Origin: Salmonella enterica subsp. enterica serovar Typhimurium str. LT2
GTDB lineage: Bacteria; Pseudomonadota; Gammaproteobacteria; Enterobacterales; Enterobacteriaceae
DNA length: 64,000 nt
Direction: 5' to 3'
NCBI RefSeq assembly: GCF_000006945.2
Contig: NC_003277.2
Location: forward strand, 1 to 64,000
Part shown: in pieces, positions 17,808 through 26,266 of the stretch
How the letters are laid out: each line of letters opens with the position of its first letter
Position numbering within the stretch: the first letter of the stretch is position 1
Notes under the pieces: generated by a model
What the model was told of the DNA's origin: nothing
The model's input: the letters and a program-made list of their open reading frames with translations, nothing else
Database searches by the model: none
Translations under genes and position numbers: made by a program

Positions 17808-17882
17808 TTACAGTATATCCTTTGCATAATACAGCTTATTGTTTACCAGTTACAGCTTATGATTAACATGCTACAGTTTAGG
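17808..17882. repeat. RepFIB iterons upstream of repA (origin/autoregulation)
   Basis: Units ACAGTATAT, ACAGCTTAT, ACAGCTTAT and ACAGTTTAG start at 17810, 17831, 17852 and 17873, exactly 21 bp apart. An additional related CAGCTTAT lies at 17741. This matches the direct repeats upstream of RepFIB initiator genes, which hold the origin and repress the repA promoter. Confidence 0.8.
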
Positions 17883-18118
17883 TGATCATCCTCCAGGCCC
17901 AGTACTGACGCGGCCTTTAGAAGAGTCGGGATCTTCTTTTGATCTAACAGGGATCGTTGTAAGGATCTTATTACTGGATCGAGTGACTGTATATGTGGAT
18001 AACCTGCTGACCGACAAGGTAATTCGTATAGTTTTTCAATAATCACTTGCTGTGACTCCAGTGCGTATCTGCTTCCTTTAACTTCTGTTTTTTTGCGCTT
18101 CCTTGCCGGTTCGCGGGC

Positions 18119-18415
18119 TTATTCCCGGTCATACTCTTCCTGACTTATTAATTGCCAGCGAATAAGGTGAAGTCGCATTTCTCTTATCTGGTGTATTGTG
18201 AATCCTGTACGGACCAGCAGTGTTTTCAAAGCTGAGGAAGTATCTTCTTCGTATGAAGCTGCTGAGAGGGAGAAGGCCTCTGGTTTTTCTCGCAAAACAT
18301 GCAGTAACCGCGCCAGTGTCGGCAGTAACCGGAGTGTCTCCCCGGGAGTTACAACGGCCTGCAGATCTGTTTCTGTTAGGTCGGTGAGCCCCTGTTTCTG
18401 AAATTCAGCATCCAT
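18119..18415 (-). CDS. Hypothetical protein near RepFIB
   Basis: A 98-residue soluble, helix-rich protein (MDAEFQKQGLTDLTETDLQ..., ending WQLISQEEYDRE). I do not recognise the family. It lies about 240 bp upstream of the repeat block of repA and on the same strand. No signal peptide or membrane segment is present. Codon use looks normal for an enterobacterial gene and the frame has an ATG start. Confidence 0.5.
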   Translation of the reverse strand: MDAEFQKQGLTDLTETDLQAVVTPGETLRLLPTLARLLHVLREKPEAFSLSAASYEEDTSSALKTLLVRTGFTIHQIREMRLHLIRWQLISQEEYDRE

Positions 18416-18898
18416 CTGCCGGAACCATCATTGTGGATCAGCAGTTACAGTTTAATTCCTCCTAACGGGAACTGAACGAGTTTTATTTCAATATTCGCGA
18501 ACAACCGTGGGAACCTGAACCAGGATTGCTCGTTATGAATATGACAAACATGCCAGCTGAACCACTTATTTTCCAGTCGGGTACGCAAAGTGCAGGGTTA
18601 GAACGGGTTAATATTTATTTCTGGATTTTCAGGCAATTTATGGAATAGAAGGAATTAACCAAGCCTCTTGCGTGCCTTGTTTATACCAATCTTAAGACCG
18701 CCAGAACAGACAGCGTTTCCCTGCAGTCAGTTGGAAAACGTTTTGAGGCATCTTTTGAAAATTAACCTGAGCCTACAGCAGAGAAAATGGCTCAGGTACG
18801 TGAACTGTATGAATTAGAAGAGGCCAGACGTATGCCATATGTGATGTCCAAATAACTCTTTTAATACCGGTTATATATTTACGTTTACCTGTCCCCTC
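18416..18898. other. Intergenic region with short ORF debris
   Basis: A 37-codon frame at 18535-18648 (MNMTNMPAEPLIFQSGTQ...) and, downstream, a coding-like stretch interrupted by a stop (FEASFEN, stop, then PEPTAEKMAQVRELYELEEA... to a TAA near 18856). These look like remains of a gene rather than working ones. I cannot name the source. Confidence 0.35.
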
Positions 18899-19387
18899 TC
18901 AGGGACAGGTAGTTGATCCAGTTTGCAGACGGCGATTTCTGAATCTCTTTGTGTCATGTAATGACGTCAGGAAATCCAGGACTTTATCATCGCTATCCAT
19001 CGCCAAGTCATGCAGGAACAGAAAAAATTTCCCTTCATTATCTGCCAGATGCGAATCGAGATAATGTAATAACCAGTCAGCATGCCTCAAAATATGACGT
19101 TGTTCCCGTTGCAGACGCTTTAACGGAAGGCGTATCGTCATTTTATCCAGTTTTTGAGCCTCCTGAGAGAGTTGCTGCTGCATGATTCTCAGTTCTGATT
19201 TAAGCGCCTGCGCGGGGGCGCTCCGGCTGAACAGTCTTTTGGTACCGAGCAGTGTATCTACCATCATTTTGTGGACCTTTTGGCACTGATCCATGGAAGC
19301 CTGATATTTCTTAAAGTAATAGTGGGTATAAACGCCCACTCCAGATAATGCAATTGAGATAAATGGAGCAAGTAATGCTGTGTTCAT
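18899..19387 (-). CDS. Hypothetical membrane-anchored coiled-coil protein
   Basis: A 162-residue protein with an N-terminal membrane anchor (MNTALLAPFISIALSGVGVYTHYYF), then a helical region rich in Lys, Gln and Leu (LRIMQQQLSQEAQKLDKMTIRLPLKRLQREQRHILRHADWLL) likely to form a coiled coil in the cytoplasm. The start at 19387 is set by AGGAGAT about 5 bases upstream; an earlier GTG/ATG adds residues without a ribosome site. The family is not recognised, and neighbours give no clear clue. Confidence 0.6.
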   Translation of the reverse strand: MNTALLAPFISIALSGVGVYTHYYFKKYQASMDQCQKVHKMMVDTLLGTKRLFSRSAPAQALKSELRIMQQQLSQEAQKLDKMTIRLPLKRLQREQRHILRHADWLLHYLDSHLADNEGKFFLFLHDLAMDSDDKVLDFLTSLHDTKRFRNRRLQTGSTTCP

Positions 19388-20049
19388 GAAAATCTCCTTA
19401 CAAGTAGGTGGAATGGCCACGTGATGTGGACGACGGATGAAATATAACCCACTTTAGCAATTTGTGCTATCAGTTTTTGCAAAAAGTGCTAATTTTAATT
19501 TTGTGTATTGATTTGTTAATGATTATGTGATTTGCCTATTTTGTGTCTTCCCCTTTCACCTGAGATCCGAAAAAAGGTAGTCCCGGATCTTCTTTATCCT
19601 CACCGGTGCGCCGCGACCCGGTAACACAAGATGTAGCGGCTCAGTCATCTGCTGTTGCTACCAGATGTTGTGTTATACCCCTTCCCTGTGACCCGGCGCG
19701 CAGGGCAGAAAAGACCGCTTTGCTTATTCCCTGACCGTGGTACACTTCCGGAAAGTCGTGAATAGACAAAAAATCGGATCACCTGAAAATAGCCGTCCTG
19801 TAATTCCGTTACGTTTTTATAAGTTGGATTGTAATTGCATGTGGTTAAAGTTTCATTATGAAAAAGATGAGTGATTTACTAATAGCGTGATAACAGTATG
19901 CGTTTTAAGGATTGAAAACATGCATCAGTAAAATGCACGAGAAAATACATATAAGAGATATGTAGATAATGGCGGCGAACAGTTAACTCAGTCACTATAA
20001 GCTGGTTAACAGTATTCACAATGCGTGGCAGATTTTTGCTTCATCGGAA
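19388..20049. other. Intergenic region upstream of ccdAB, with an inverted repeat at 19621-19677
   Basis: No gene is supported in these 660 bp. The arms GTAACACAAGATGTAGC (19621-19637) and GCTACCAGATGTTGTGTTA (19657-19675) are imperfect inverted copies. F-type plasmids place the resD resolution site rfsF near ccd, so this is a candidate site, by position and structure only. The flanking stretch is GC-rich, while 19780-20000 is AT-rich. Confidence 0.35.
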
Positions 20050-20050
20050 T

Positions 20051-20079
20051 GTATACTTAATTGCATACCTGAAGTATGT
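20051..20079. promoter_or_regulatory. ccdAB operator/promoter region
   Basis: Three related hexamers, GTATAC (20051), GCATAC (20063) and GTATGT (20074), occur 11-12 bp apart just upstream of ccdA. This is the pattern expected where the CcdA-CcdB complex binds along the promoter for autoregulation. An AGAGGT ribosome site for ccdA follows at 20085. Confidence 0.55.
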
Positions 20080-20095
20080 AAAAAAGAGGTGAATC

Positions 20096-20314
20096 ATGAA
20101 GCAGCGAATTACAGTGACAGTGGACAGCGACAGCTATCAGCTGCTCAAGGCATACGACGTGAATATCTCCGGTCTGGTCAGTACGACCATGCAGAACGAA
20201 GCCCGCCGTCTGCGAGCCGAACGCTGGCAGGAAGAAAATCGGGAAGGTATGGCTGAGGTGGCCAGCTTTATAGAGGCTAACGGATCGTTTGCTGACGACA
20301 ACAGGAACTGGTGA
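20096..20314 (+). CDS. ccdA: CcdA antitoxin
   Basis: A 72-residue protein with the F-type CcdA ribbon-helix-helix N-terminus ([20 protein letters not shown]) for operator binding and the flexible C-terminus ([17 protein letters not shown]) that wraps CcdB and is degraded by Lon. The antitoxin appears complete, and it ends one base before ccdB. Together they form a post-segregational killing module in F. Confidence 0.95.
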   Translation: MKQRITVTVDSDSYQLLKAYDVNISGLVSTTMQNEARRLRAERWQEENREGMAEVASFIEANGSFADDNRNW

Positions 20315-20315
20315 T

Positions 20316-20621
20316 ATGCAGTTTAAGGTTTACACCTGTAAAAGGGAGAGTCGCTACCGGCTGTTTGTGGACGTGCAGAGCGACATCATTGACACCCCCG
20401 GACGGCGGATGGCTGTCCCGCTGGTCAGCGCCCGTCTGCTGTCGGAAAAGGTTCCCCGCGATCTTTACCCGGTGATGCATATCGGGGATGAGCCTTACCG
20501 CCTGCTGACCACGGATATGACCAGTGTGCCGGCCACCGTCATCGGGGAAGAGGTGGCCGATCTCAGCCTCCGGGAGAACGATATCAAAAACGCCATTAAC
20601 CTGATGTTCCGGGGGATCTGA
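20316..20621 (+). CDS. ccdB: CcdB gyrase-toxin homolog with Arg99, probably non-toxic
   Basis: A 101-residue CcdB ([22 protein letters not shown]...). Length and fold are complete, but the C-terminus reads N-L-M-F-R-G-I. In F the last three residues are Trp99-Gly100-Ile101, and Trp99 is needed to wedge into GyrA and poison gyrase. Here codon 99 is CGG (Arg) instead of TGG, a single-base change. CcdA binding and autoregulation could remain while killing is lost. The start at 20316 follows the ccdA stop by one base. Confidence 0.95.
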   Translation: MQFKVYTCKRESRYRLFVDVQSDIIDTPGRRMAVPLVSARLLSEKVPRDLYPVMHIGDEPYRLLTTDMTSVPATVIGEEVADLSLRENDIKNAINLMFRGI

Positions 20622-20622
20622 T

Positions 20623-20913
20623 ATGCGTGTCAGCGAACAGGTGCTGCTCAGTAGTCTACGTCAGGGCGGCTGTGTGCGGAGTTTCTGGCGCCGCTCCGCC
20701 AGACTGGCGGGTACGCCCTCTCCGATCGTTCCGGACGGGCTTGTGCTGGAAACCCCCGGTGAACGCGGGGATACCCCACTCTGTCATGTGGATTTTGCGG
20801 TGGTACAGAAGTGGCTGGTCTGCGAGGAAACCTGGACACAGACCCTCGGGGGAACGGAGTTCGGCGGGACGGTCTGGCGACTGCGTACTGACAGGGAGAA
20901 CACCACCTCATGA
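20623..20913 (+). CDS. Hypothetical protein of the ccd-resD operon
   Basis: A 96-residue protein starting one base after the ccdB stop (MRVSEQVLLSSLRQGGCVRSFWRRSARLAG...). It resembles conserved small genes found between ccdB and resD in F-like plasmids, but I cannot assign a function. It is basic and soluble. Its TGA overlaps the ATG of the next gene as ATGA, so the operon is tightly coupled. Confidence 0.7.
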   Translation: MRVSEQVLLSSLRQGGCVRSFWRRSARLAGTPSPIVPDGLVLETPGERGDTPLCHVDFAVVQKWLVCEETWTQTLGGTEFGGTVWRLRTDRENTTS

Positions 20914-21431
20914 CACGGTCACGCATCTGTCCGGATACTGAATCCACCGGTCTCAGTCCGGCATCGGATGCCCTGCCGGTCAGGGAGACGACAGAACAGT
21001 TTGCACAGGTCTTTTTCGGAAAATCCGTGTCCCTGCTGACGCCGGAAGAGCGGTTCACGACGGTGTACGCCGGCTCCCGGGATATACCTGCGGATTTGCA
21101 TCCGGCGAGCTGGTTTCCGGCCGACACCTGGTTTCGTAACGAACTTCGCGCCTGCGCGGCCTATGTCGGACGTCGTCAGGGCTGGCCACTGTATCACGCT
21201 TCAGAAGCGGAACGGCTGCGCGCACTCTATCCGCTACGGCTCGCCACGCCCGCGACCGATCCGGGAAAACAATTGCTGACCCGTACGGCGCTGCTGAAAG
21301 CGGGTTACTCACGTGCCACGATTGCGGCCATGACACCGGTGGCCGAACGGCAGAACCGTCACAGCGGCGACTGGTATCCTTTATACAGGGTTCAGACTGA
21401 AACCAGAGATGACTCCGGGGAAAAAACATGA
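20910..21431 (+). CDS. Hypothetical protein upstream of resD
   Basis: A 173-residue protein (MTRSRICPDTESTGLSPASDALPVRE...), overlapping the previous stop by 4 bp and ending 34 bp before resD. The middle (ELRACAAYVGRRQGWPLYHASEAERLRALYPL and LLKAGYSRATIAAMTPVAERQNRH) is helix-rich and could be DNA-associated, but I recognise no family. The position suggests co-transcription with resD. Confidence 0.65.
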   Translation: MTRSRICPDTESTGLSPASDALPVRETTEQFAQVFFGKSVSLLTPEERFTTVYAGSRDIPADLHPASWFPADTWFRNELRACAAYVGRRQGWPLYHASEAERLRALYPLRLATPATDPGKQLLTRTALLKAGYSRATIAAMTPVAERQNRHSGDWYPLYRVQTETRDDSGEKT

Positions 21432-21465
21432 TGTCCCGGAATATTTCACTTAACGGAGAGAGGAC

Positions 21466-22248
21466 ATGAGTCAGCCACCGTTACCTGCTGTCTGTACGCA
21501 GGCAGCGTCCGCCCTGCTGCCGGTGGCCATTGATTACCCGGCGGCCCTCGCACTGCGCCAGATGGCAATGCAGCATGACGACTACCCGAAATATCTGCTG
21601 GCACCGGAGGTAAGTGCCCTGCTCCACTACGTCCCTGATCTGCATCGCAGGATGCTGCTGGCCACTCTATGGAATACCGGCGCACGGATTAACGAGGCGC
21701 TGGCCCTGACACGGGGAGACTTTTCGCTGGCACCACCTTATCCGTTTGTGCAGCTGGCCACTCTGAAACAGCGGGCGGAAAAGGCGGCCAGAACGGCAGG
21801 ACGGATGCCGTCCGGCAGCCAGCCCCACCGCCTGGTGCCGCTTTCTGATAACCAGTATGTCAGCGAACTGCAGATGATGGTGGCCACGCTGAAAATCCCG
21901 CTGGAGCGTCGTAACAGACGTACCGGCAGAACGGAAAAGGCGCGCCTCTGGGAGATCACCGACCGGACGGTCCGTACCTGGATTGGGGAGGCGGTTGAGG
22001 CCGCAGCGGCTGACGACGTGACGTTCTCAGTCCCGGTGACACCCCATACATTCCGCCACTCCTATGCGATGCACATGCTGTACGCCGGCATACCGCTGAA
22101 GGTGCTGCAGGCGCTGATGGGACACAAATCGGTGAGCTCGACGGAAGTGTACACGAAAGTGTTTGCGCTTGATGTTGCCGCACGACACCGGGTGCAGTTT
22201 CAGATGCCGGGTGCTGATGCAGTGGCTATGCTCAAAGGAGGTTCATAG
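21466..22248 (+). CDS. resD: ResD, tyrosine recombinase resolving plasmid multimers
   Basis: A 260-residue tyrosine recombinase (D protein of F). Catalytic features are visible: Arg I in LWNTGARINEALAL, the HTFRHSYAMHML box (His and Arg II), MGHKSVSST (His III) and the nucleophile in STEVYTKVF. It recombines two copies at a resolution site near the origin so that multimers become monomers. It has a GAGAGGA ribosome site. A second, broken relative lies at 15918-16377 beside RepFIB. Confidence 0.93.
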   Translation: MSQPPLPAVCTQAASALLPVAIDYPAALALRQMAMQHDDYPKYLLAPEVSALLHYVPDLHRRMLLATLWNTGARINEALALTRGDFSLAPPYPFVQLATLKQRAEKAARTAGRMPSGSQPHRLVPLSDNQYVSELQMMVATLKIPLERRNRRTGRTEKARLWEITDRTVRTWIGEAVEAAAADDVTFSVPVTPHTFRHSYAMHMLYAGIPLKVLQALMGHKSVSSTEVYTKVFALDVAARHRVQFQMPGADAVAMLKGGS

Positions 22249-22256
22249 AGACGTGT

Positions 22257-22970
22257 ATGCATTTTTCAGCCTTTCGCCTGCAACAGGCCATCCGGAACCG
22301 GGAGTTTACGCCGTTTTATCAGCCCATTGTCTGCGCCACAGGAGGGGAGGTGGTGGGCTGCGAAATGCTGGCCCGCTGGCTGCATCCGCAGAAGGGCCTG
22401 CTGAGCGCCGGGAACTTTATTCCCGCCATTGAAGCCACCGGCCTCGGCGGAGCGCTGCTGCGCGGACTGGCCGACGAGGTCTGCGGGGACGGGCAGGACC
22501 TTGCCCGCAGTGCCGGCCGCAGGCTGATGATGACGCTGAATCTCAGCCTGAGCCTGGTTATGACGCCGCTTTTCCGTCCGCACCTGCTGGCCCTCAGCAT
22601 CCGGCTGGAGCAGGCCGGCATGACCCCCGTCTTTGAAATCACCGAGCGGGAAGATATCCGCGCCTTTCCTCAGGCGGCGGTATTCCGCCAGCTTGCCGCC
22701 GGGGGGCTGCGGTTCGCCGTGGACGACTTCGGCACCGGTCATGCCGGTCCCGCCAGCACGGTGGCTGATCGGATGATTGCGCGCACCGTCAGTCTGGCCC
22801 GGTGCTAGGGGGCCCGGGTCATTGCCGAAGGTATCGAGACCCCGGCGCAGGCGGCGCGCCTGCGGGACGCGGGGGGCGATTACCTGCAGGGCTGGCACTG
22901 CGGCGCCCCGATGCCCTTCGGGCTGTTTCATTTCCGGCTGACGCAAAAAAGCCAGCCGGCCTTTGGTTAA
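22257..22970 (+). pseudogene. EAL-domain (c-di-GMP phosphodiesterase-like) protein, degraded
   Basis: An EAL domain with the Glu motif as EMLARW (EVVGCEMLARW), then NLSLSL, VFEITERE and VDDFGTG. About 35 residues expected after FGTG (the IKID...K part with the catalytic lysine) are missing, and an in-frame TAG lies at 22806-22808. The frame continues after it with the usual C-terminus (RVIAEGIETPAQAARLRDAGGDYLQGWHCG) to TAA at 22968. The internal deletion plus stop make catalysis very unlikely. It starts 8 bp after resD and heads a decaying cluster. Confidence 0.85.
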
Positions 22971-22994
22971 GTTATGCGCACAGGAGTCATTTCT

Positions 22995-23483
22995 ATGAAC
23001 CAGCCGTTGTTATTCCGGACCGTTGCCGGCAGGCAGAGCAACCATGAAGGGTTTTACATGCCCCCGGGCATCCGCCATCTGGGCACCCTGTCCCTGTACC
23101 GGGCCGTGGCCTGGTGGGGGCTGTTTCTGGGCCGGGAGTTTACCCGCGATGACGTCAGCGAGGCGTTCAGCATTGAGCCCCGCCGTGCCAGCGGTATCCT
23201 CAATTACATCTGTAACCGTCACAATGACGACGACATTTGCTTTGATTCCCGCCTGCACCCCGTGCGGGGAGGCCGCGCCCAGCTCGTGGTGCGTATCCGG
23301 GCAGTGGAATCCCGCCCGGACACCATCCGCCGGCAGCGGACAGACCGGCCGGGCGGGAAGGTGAGTGACCGGCAGTATGACCGCCAGATGGCGCACTGGC
23401 TGCTGTCCCGCCCGGCCGGCGGTGATACGGCAAAACTAGCCGCCTGGCAGGCAGCCTGCCCGGTCCGGGAGGCATCATGCTGA
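22995..23483 (+). CDS. CaiF/GrlA-family transcriptional regulator
   Basis: A 162-residue protein matching the CaiF/GrlA regulator family (YMPPGIRHLGTLSLYRAVAWWGLFLGREFTRDDVSEAFSIEPRRASGILNYICN), which includes the LEE activator GrlA. It has a winged helix in the first 80 residues and a basic C-terminal tail. The start at 22995 has AGGAG 8 bases upstream. It overlaps the next gene by 7 bp. It is the only member of the 22.3-25.2 kb cluster that appears intact. Confidence 0.75.
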   Translation: MNQPLLFRTVAGRQSNHEGFYMPPGIRHLGTLSLYRAVAWWGLFLGREFTRDDVSEAFSIEPRRASGILNYICNRHNDDDICFDSRLHPVRGGRAQLVVRIRAVESRPDTIRRQRTDRPGGKVSDRQYDRQMAHWLLSRPAGGDTAKLAAWQAACPVREASC

Positions 23484-24159
23484 TTATCGTCAGTGACTGT
23501 CAGTTTACCCGCCTGGCGCTGACGCGCCTGCTCGCACATCTGGACCCCGTGAACATGAGTGTTGCCCGGTGGTTACAGACCGCGCCGCCGGCAGGCAGCC
23601 ATGTGCTGCTGGCGGCCTCTCCCGGCATGCTGGCATCGCTGGTCCCGGCCTGCCATCACGCCAGGACATCACTGTCCCTGAAACTGGCGCTGCTGGGCTC
23701 AGGAGGACAGGCTGTCTTCCTGAACACCCTCGGTCTCAGGCCGGACTGCCTGCTGCCGCGCACCGCCTCCGCGACTCAGCTGAAGGCCGCGGTCAGCAGC
23801 TGGCTGCGCCGTGCGCGGGGCTGGCGGCAGGCGACGACGGAGAGTCTCTCCCTGCGCGAGCGACAGGCGCTGTGTGCCACGCTCGCCGGCCTCTCCGCGC
23901 GCACGGCGCCCGGCTCGGCATCAGCCCCAAAACCTTTTACGGCCATCGCCGCAGCGCGCTGAACCGCCTGGAGCTGCTGGCCAATCCGGTGATCGGCCTG
24001 CCTGACCCTGCGGCGCACTACAGCATGATGCTCCACCCGGGGTCGCCGCCCTTTTTCAGCAGCCGGACGACCGGCGCCGGTAGCCACAACGTTTCTGCAC
24101 ATCACCCCGTGCACCTTCCGGTAACACACCGTTCTCATTATACGGACATGACACTATGA
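23477..24159 (+). pseudogene. LuxR-family response-regulator-like protein, frameshifted
   Basis: The first frame (MLIIVSDCQFTRLALTRLLAHL...) resembles a truncated receiver-like domain followed by LSLRERQALCATLAGLSAR, the start of a LuxR HTH. The continuation lies in another frame as ARLGISPKTFYGHRRSALNRLELLANPVIGL. A shift close to 23905 joins them and the rebuilt gene ends at 24159. The CsgD/BglJ-like layout (short receiver plus HTH) fits a regulator of surface structures. It overlaps the regulator upstream and the intimin-like gene downstream. Confidence 0.75.
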
Positions 24160-25242
24160 AATTATCCTCCTGTACTCCCCGGCGTGGACGGGGTGTACCT
24201 GGGCCACATTGTGGATGCAGGCCACCACACCGCTGGTTTTAACGCTCACGCCGGCCATGACGGCCCGGGCGGACATCGCGTCCCGGATCGGGCAGAGCCC
24301 GTTCTCTGCCGACCGGGATGCCGCCCTCGCCGGGATCCGGACCGTGCCTTATACCCTGAAAAAGGGGGAGACGGTGGCGCAGGCGCACGGCCTGACCGTC
24401 CCACAGCTGAAAAAACTGAACGGGCTCCGCACTTTCGCCCGCGGCTTTGACCACCTGCAGGCCGGCGACGAGCTTGACGTGCCGGCGGTCCCGCTGACCG
24501 GCGGGAAAGGTGACAATAACCGCCATGACGCCCGCGGTCCGTTTGCTGCTGACCGGGAAAATGAGGACGCGCAGGCGCAGCAGATGGCCGGCATGGCCTC
24601 ACAGGCCGGCAGCTTCCTCGCCAGCCATCCGGACGGTCAGGCCGCCGCCGGGATGGTTACCGTCACTTCCGGCCGTCTGACATGCTCGGGGCGAACATCT
24701 TCCTCGACTATGACCTCTCCCGCGACCACGCCCGCGCCGGCTTCGGCGGAGAATACTGGCGCGACTTCCTTAAGCTTTCCGCCAACGCCTATGTCGGCCT
24801 GACCGGCTGGAAAACCTCCCCGGATGTGGAGGACTACGAAGAGCGTCCGGCCAGCGGCTGGGACCTGCGTGCTGAAGGCTACCTGCCGTCGTACCCGCAG
24901 CTCGGGGCGAAGATGGTGTATGAGCAGTATTACGGAAATGAAGTGGGCCTGTTCGGGAAGGATGAGCGGCAGAAGAACCCGCACGCCCTGACCGCCGGGG
25001 TCAGCTGGACTCCGGTGCCGCTGCTGAAGCTCAGCGCGGAGCAGCGCGCCGGCAAGGCCGGGGAGCATGACACCCGCTTCGGGGCAGAAGCGAGTTACCG
25101 CATTGGTGACAGCCTGCGCAGCCAGCTGGATCCGGATGCCGTGGGCGCCCTGCGCAGCCTGGCGGGCAGCCGCTACGACCTGACTGACCGTAACAATGAC
25201 ATTATCCTCGAGTACCGTAAGCAGGAGGTGACGTGCCAGTAA
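24156..25242 (+). pseudogene. LysM/intimin-type outer-membrane protein, broken
   Basis: Parts in different frames rebuild an inverse autotransporter N-terminus: a signal region, a LysM domain (YTLKKGETVAQAHGLTVPQLKKLNGL and LQAGDELDVPAVPL), then a linker (AQQMAGMASQAGSFLASHPDG). After a shift near 24665 the intimin beta-barrel follows (MLGANIFLDYDLSRDHARAG, GWDLRAEGYLPSYPQLGAKM) and ends at 25242. Comparison with intimin/SinH-type proteins suggests about 90 residues lost at the join, and a first shift near 24170-24230. No passenger (Ig-like) domains remain. The gene cannot give a working protein. Confidence 0.8.
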
Positions 25243-25308
25243 TTTCACGATGCAATTGTGCTTCAATCATCGGGATTTTCGGGATTCTGACCGCACCATC
25301 CAGCACTT

Positions 25309-25659
25309 TTACCCCAACAGCTTGCCGTGTTTGCGCTTGAACATAGGGAAGCGGGCTTTTAGCTTCGGATTGAAGCAGTTGGAAAAGGCAACATCGAGAT
25401 TGATCACCGCCTGTTGCAACGCAATAGAGTCATATTCCTTTAGCCATGCGTATTTACGGAATTTACGGAATTTTTTCGCTACAGCCAGAAGCGGTTTAAT
25501 GTCTTTACGCGGGGTTAAACTTACGCCGTGTCGTTGATAAGCGTGTTTCTTGATATGCAGAGATTTGCTGTACACAAAACGGACTGCACCGAACTGGGCG
25601 TTAAGGTGCTCCGCCTGTTCCGGTGTCGGATATATGCATACTTTCGTGGCTCTTAACAT
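25309..25659 (-). pseudogene. TnpB (IS200/IS605-family OrfB) N-terminal fragment
   Basis: 116 codons matching the N-terminus of IS605-type TnpB (MLRATKVCIYPTPEQAEHLNAQFGAVRFVYSKSL..., NLDVAFSNCFNPKLKARFPMFKRK). The RuvC and zinc-finger parts are absent, as the frame stops after HGKLLG. Full-length proteins are about 370-400 residues and act as RNA-guided nucleases. Divergent to the tnpA remnant at 25752, as in IS605-like elements. Confidence 0.8.
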
Positions 25660-25751
25660 ATTCAGCGCTCATTAATATATTGTATTTATTTTAACATGTT
25701 AAGTGAAAAATTCAATTGAGTAATCACCACGAATCACTGGAAGGCTTTCTT

Positions 25752-26140
25752 CGTAAACGGCATAGTGTAAGTAAGCTGGTTGTGCATTAATCTTTACGAC
25801 AAAATACCGCTGCAAGCTGTTTGACGGGCAGATTATCGCTCAGTTACGTGATGCTTTTGGTTCGGCTGCGGCAAAGTTGGAGTGCGAAATTATCGAGATG
25901 GATGGTGAACAAGATCACGTCCATCTGCTGATAGCGTATCCGCTAAAACTGGGGGTCAGCGTGATGGTAAATAATTTAAAGTCGGTATCGTCGCGGCTTC
26001 TCCGTCAGCAGAATACCCACTTGCGGATGCAGAGCAAAACCGGGCTGCTGTGGTCTCGTTCTTACTTTGCCTGTAGCGCCGGTGGTGCCACGATAGAAAC
26101 GCTTAAAGCATACGTGCTCAGACAGAATACGCCGGAGTAG
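25752..26140 (+). pseudogene. TnpA (Y1 transposase, IS200/IS605 family), frameshifted
   Basis: From 25877 the frame carries the HUH motif (DGEQDHVHLLIAYP) and the catalytic tyrosine helix (TIETLKAYVLRQNTPE) of IS200-type Y1 transposases. The N-terminus (RKRHSVSKLVVH, then LIFTTKYRCKLFDGQ) is split by a one-base loss near 25786. With tnpB truncated as well, the element cannot move by itself. It separates the broken surface-protein cluster from spvD. Confidence 0.8.
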
Positions 26141-26148
26141 CCTGCCCT

Positions 26149-26165
26149 AAAGCCCTTCGGGCTTT
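26149..26165 (+). terminator. Terminator-like hairpin after tnpA
   Basis: AAAGCCC-TTC-GGGCTTT followed by TCGCC. The same kind of hairpin forms the right end of IS200/IS605 elements, where Y1 transposases cut, so it may be both a terminator and the element end. Confidence 0.6.
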
Positions 26166-26266
26166 TCGCCTTATATCCCCGCCCGCATTGGGCGAGGGTT
26201 TACAGCGGATCTTGCTAAGGCTCTCTATTAACTTACCATTCATAAAATGAATATTTAAAAAAGTTA

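Noticed and set aside
17843..18046. 67-codon minus-strand frame upstream of the RepFIB repA
   Set aside because: It starts at a GTG without ribosome site and runs through the iterons, so it is probably non-coding.
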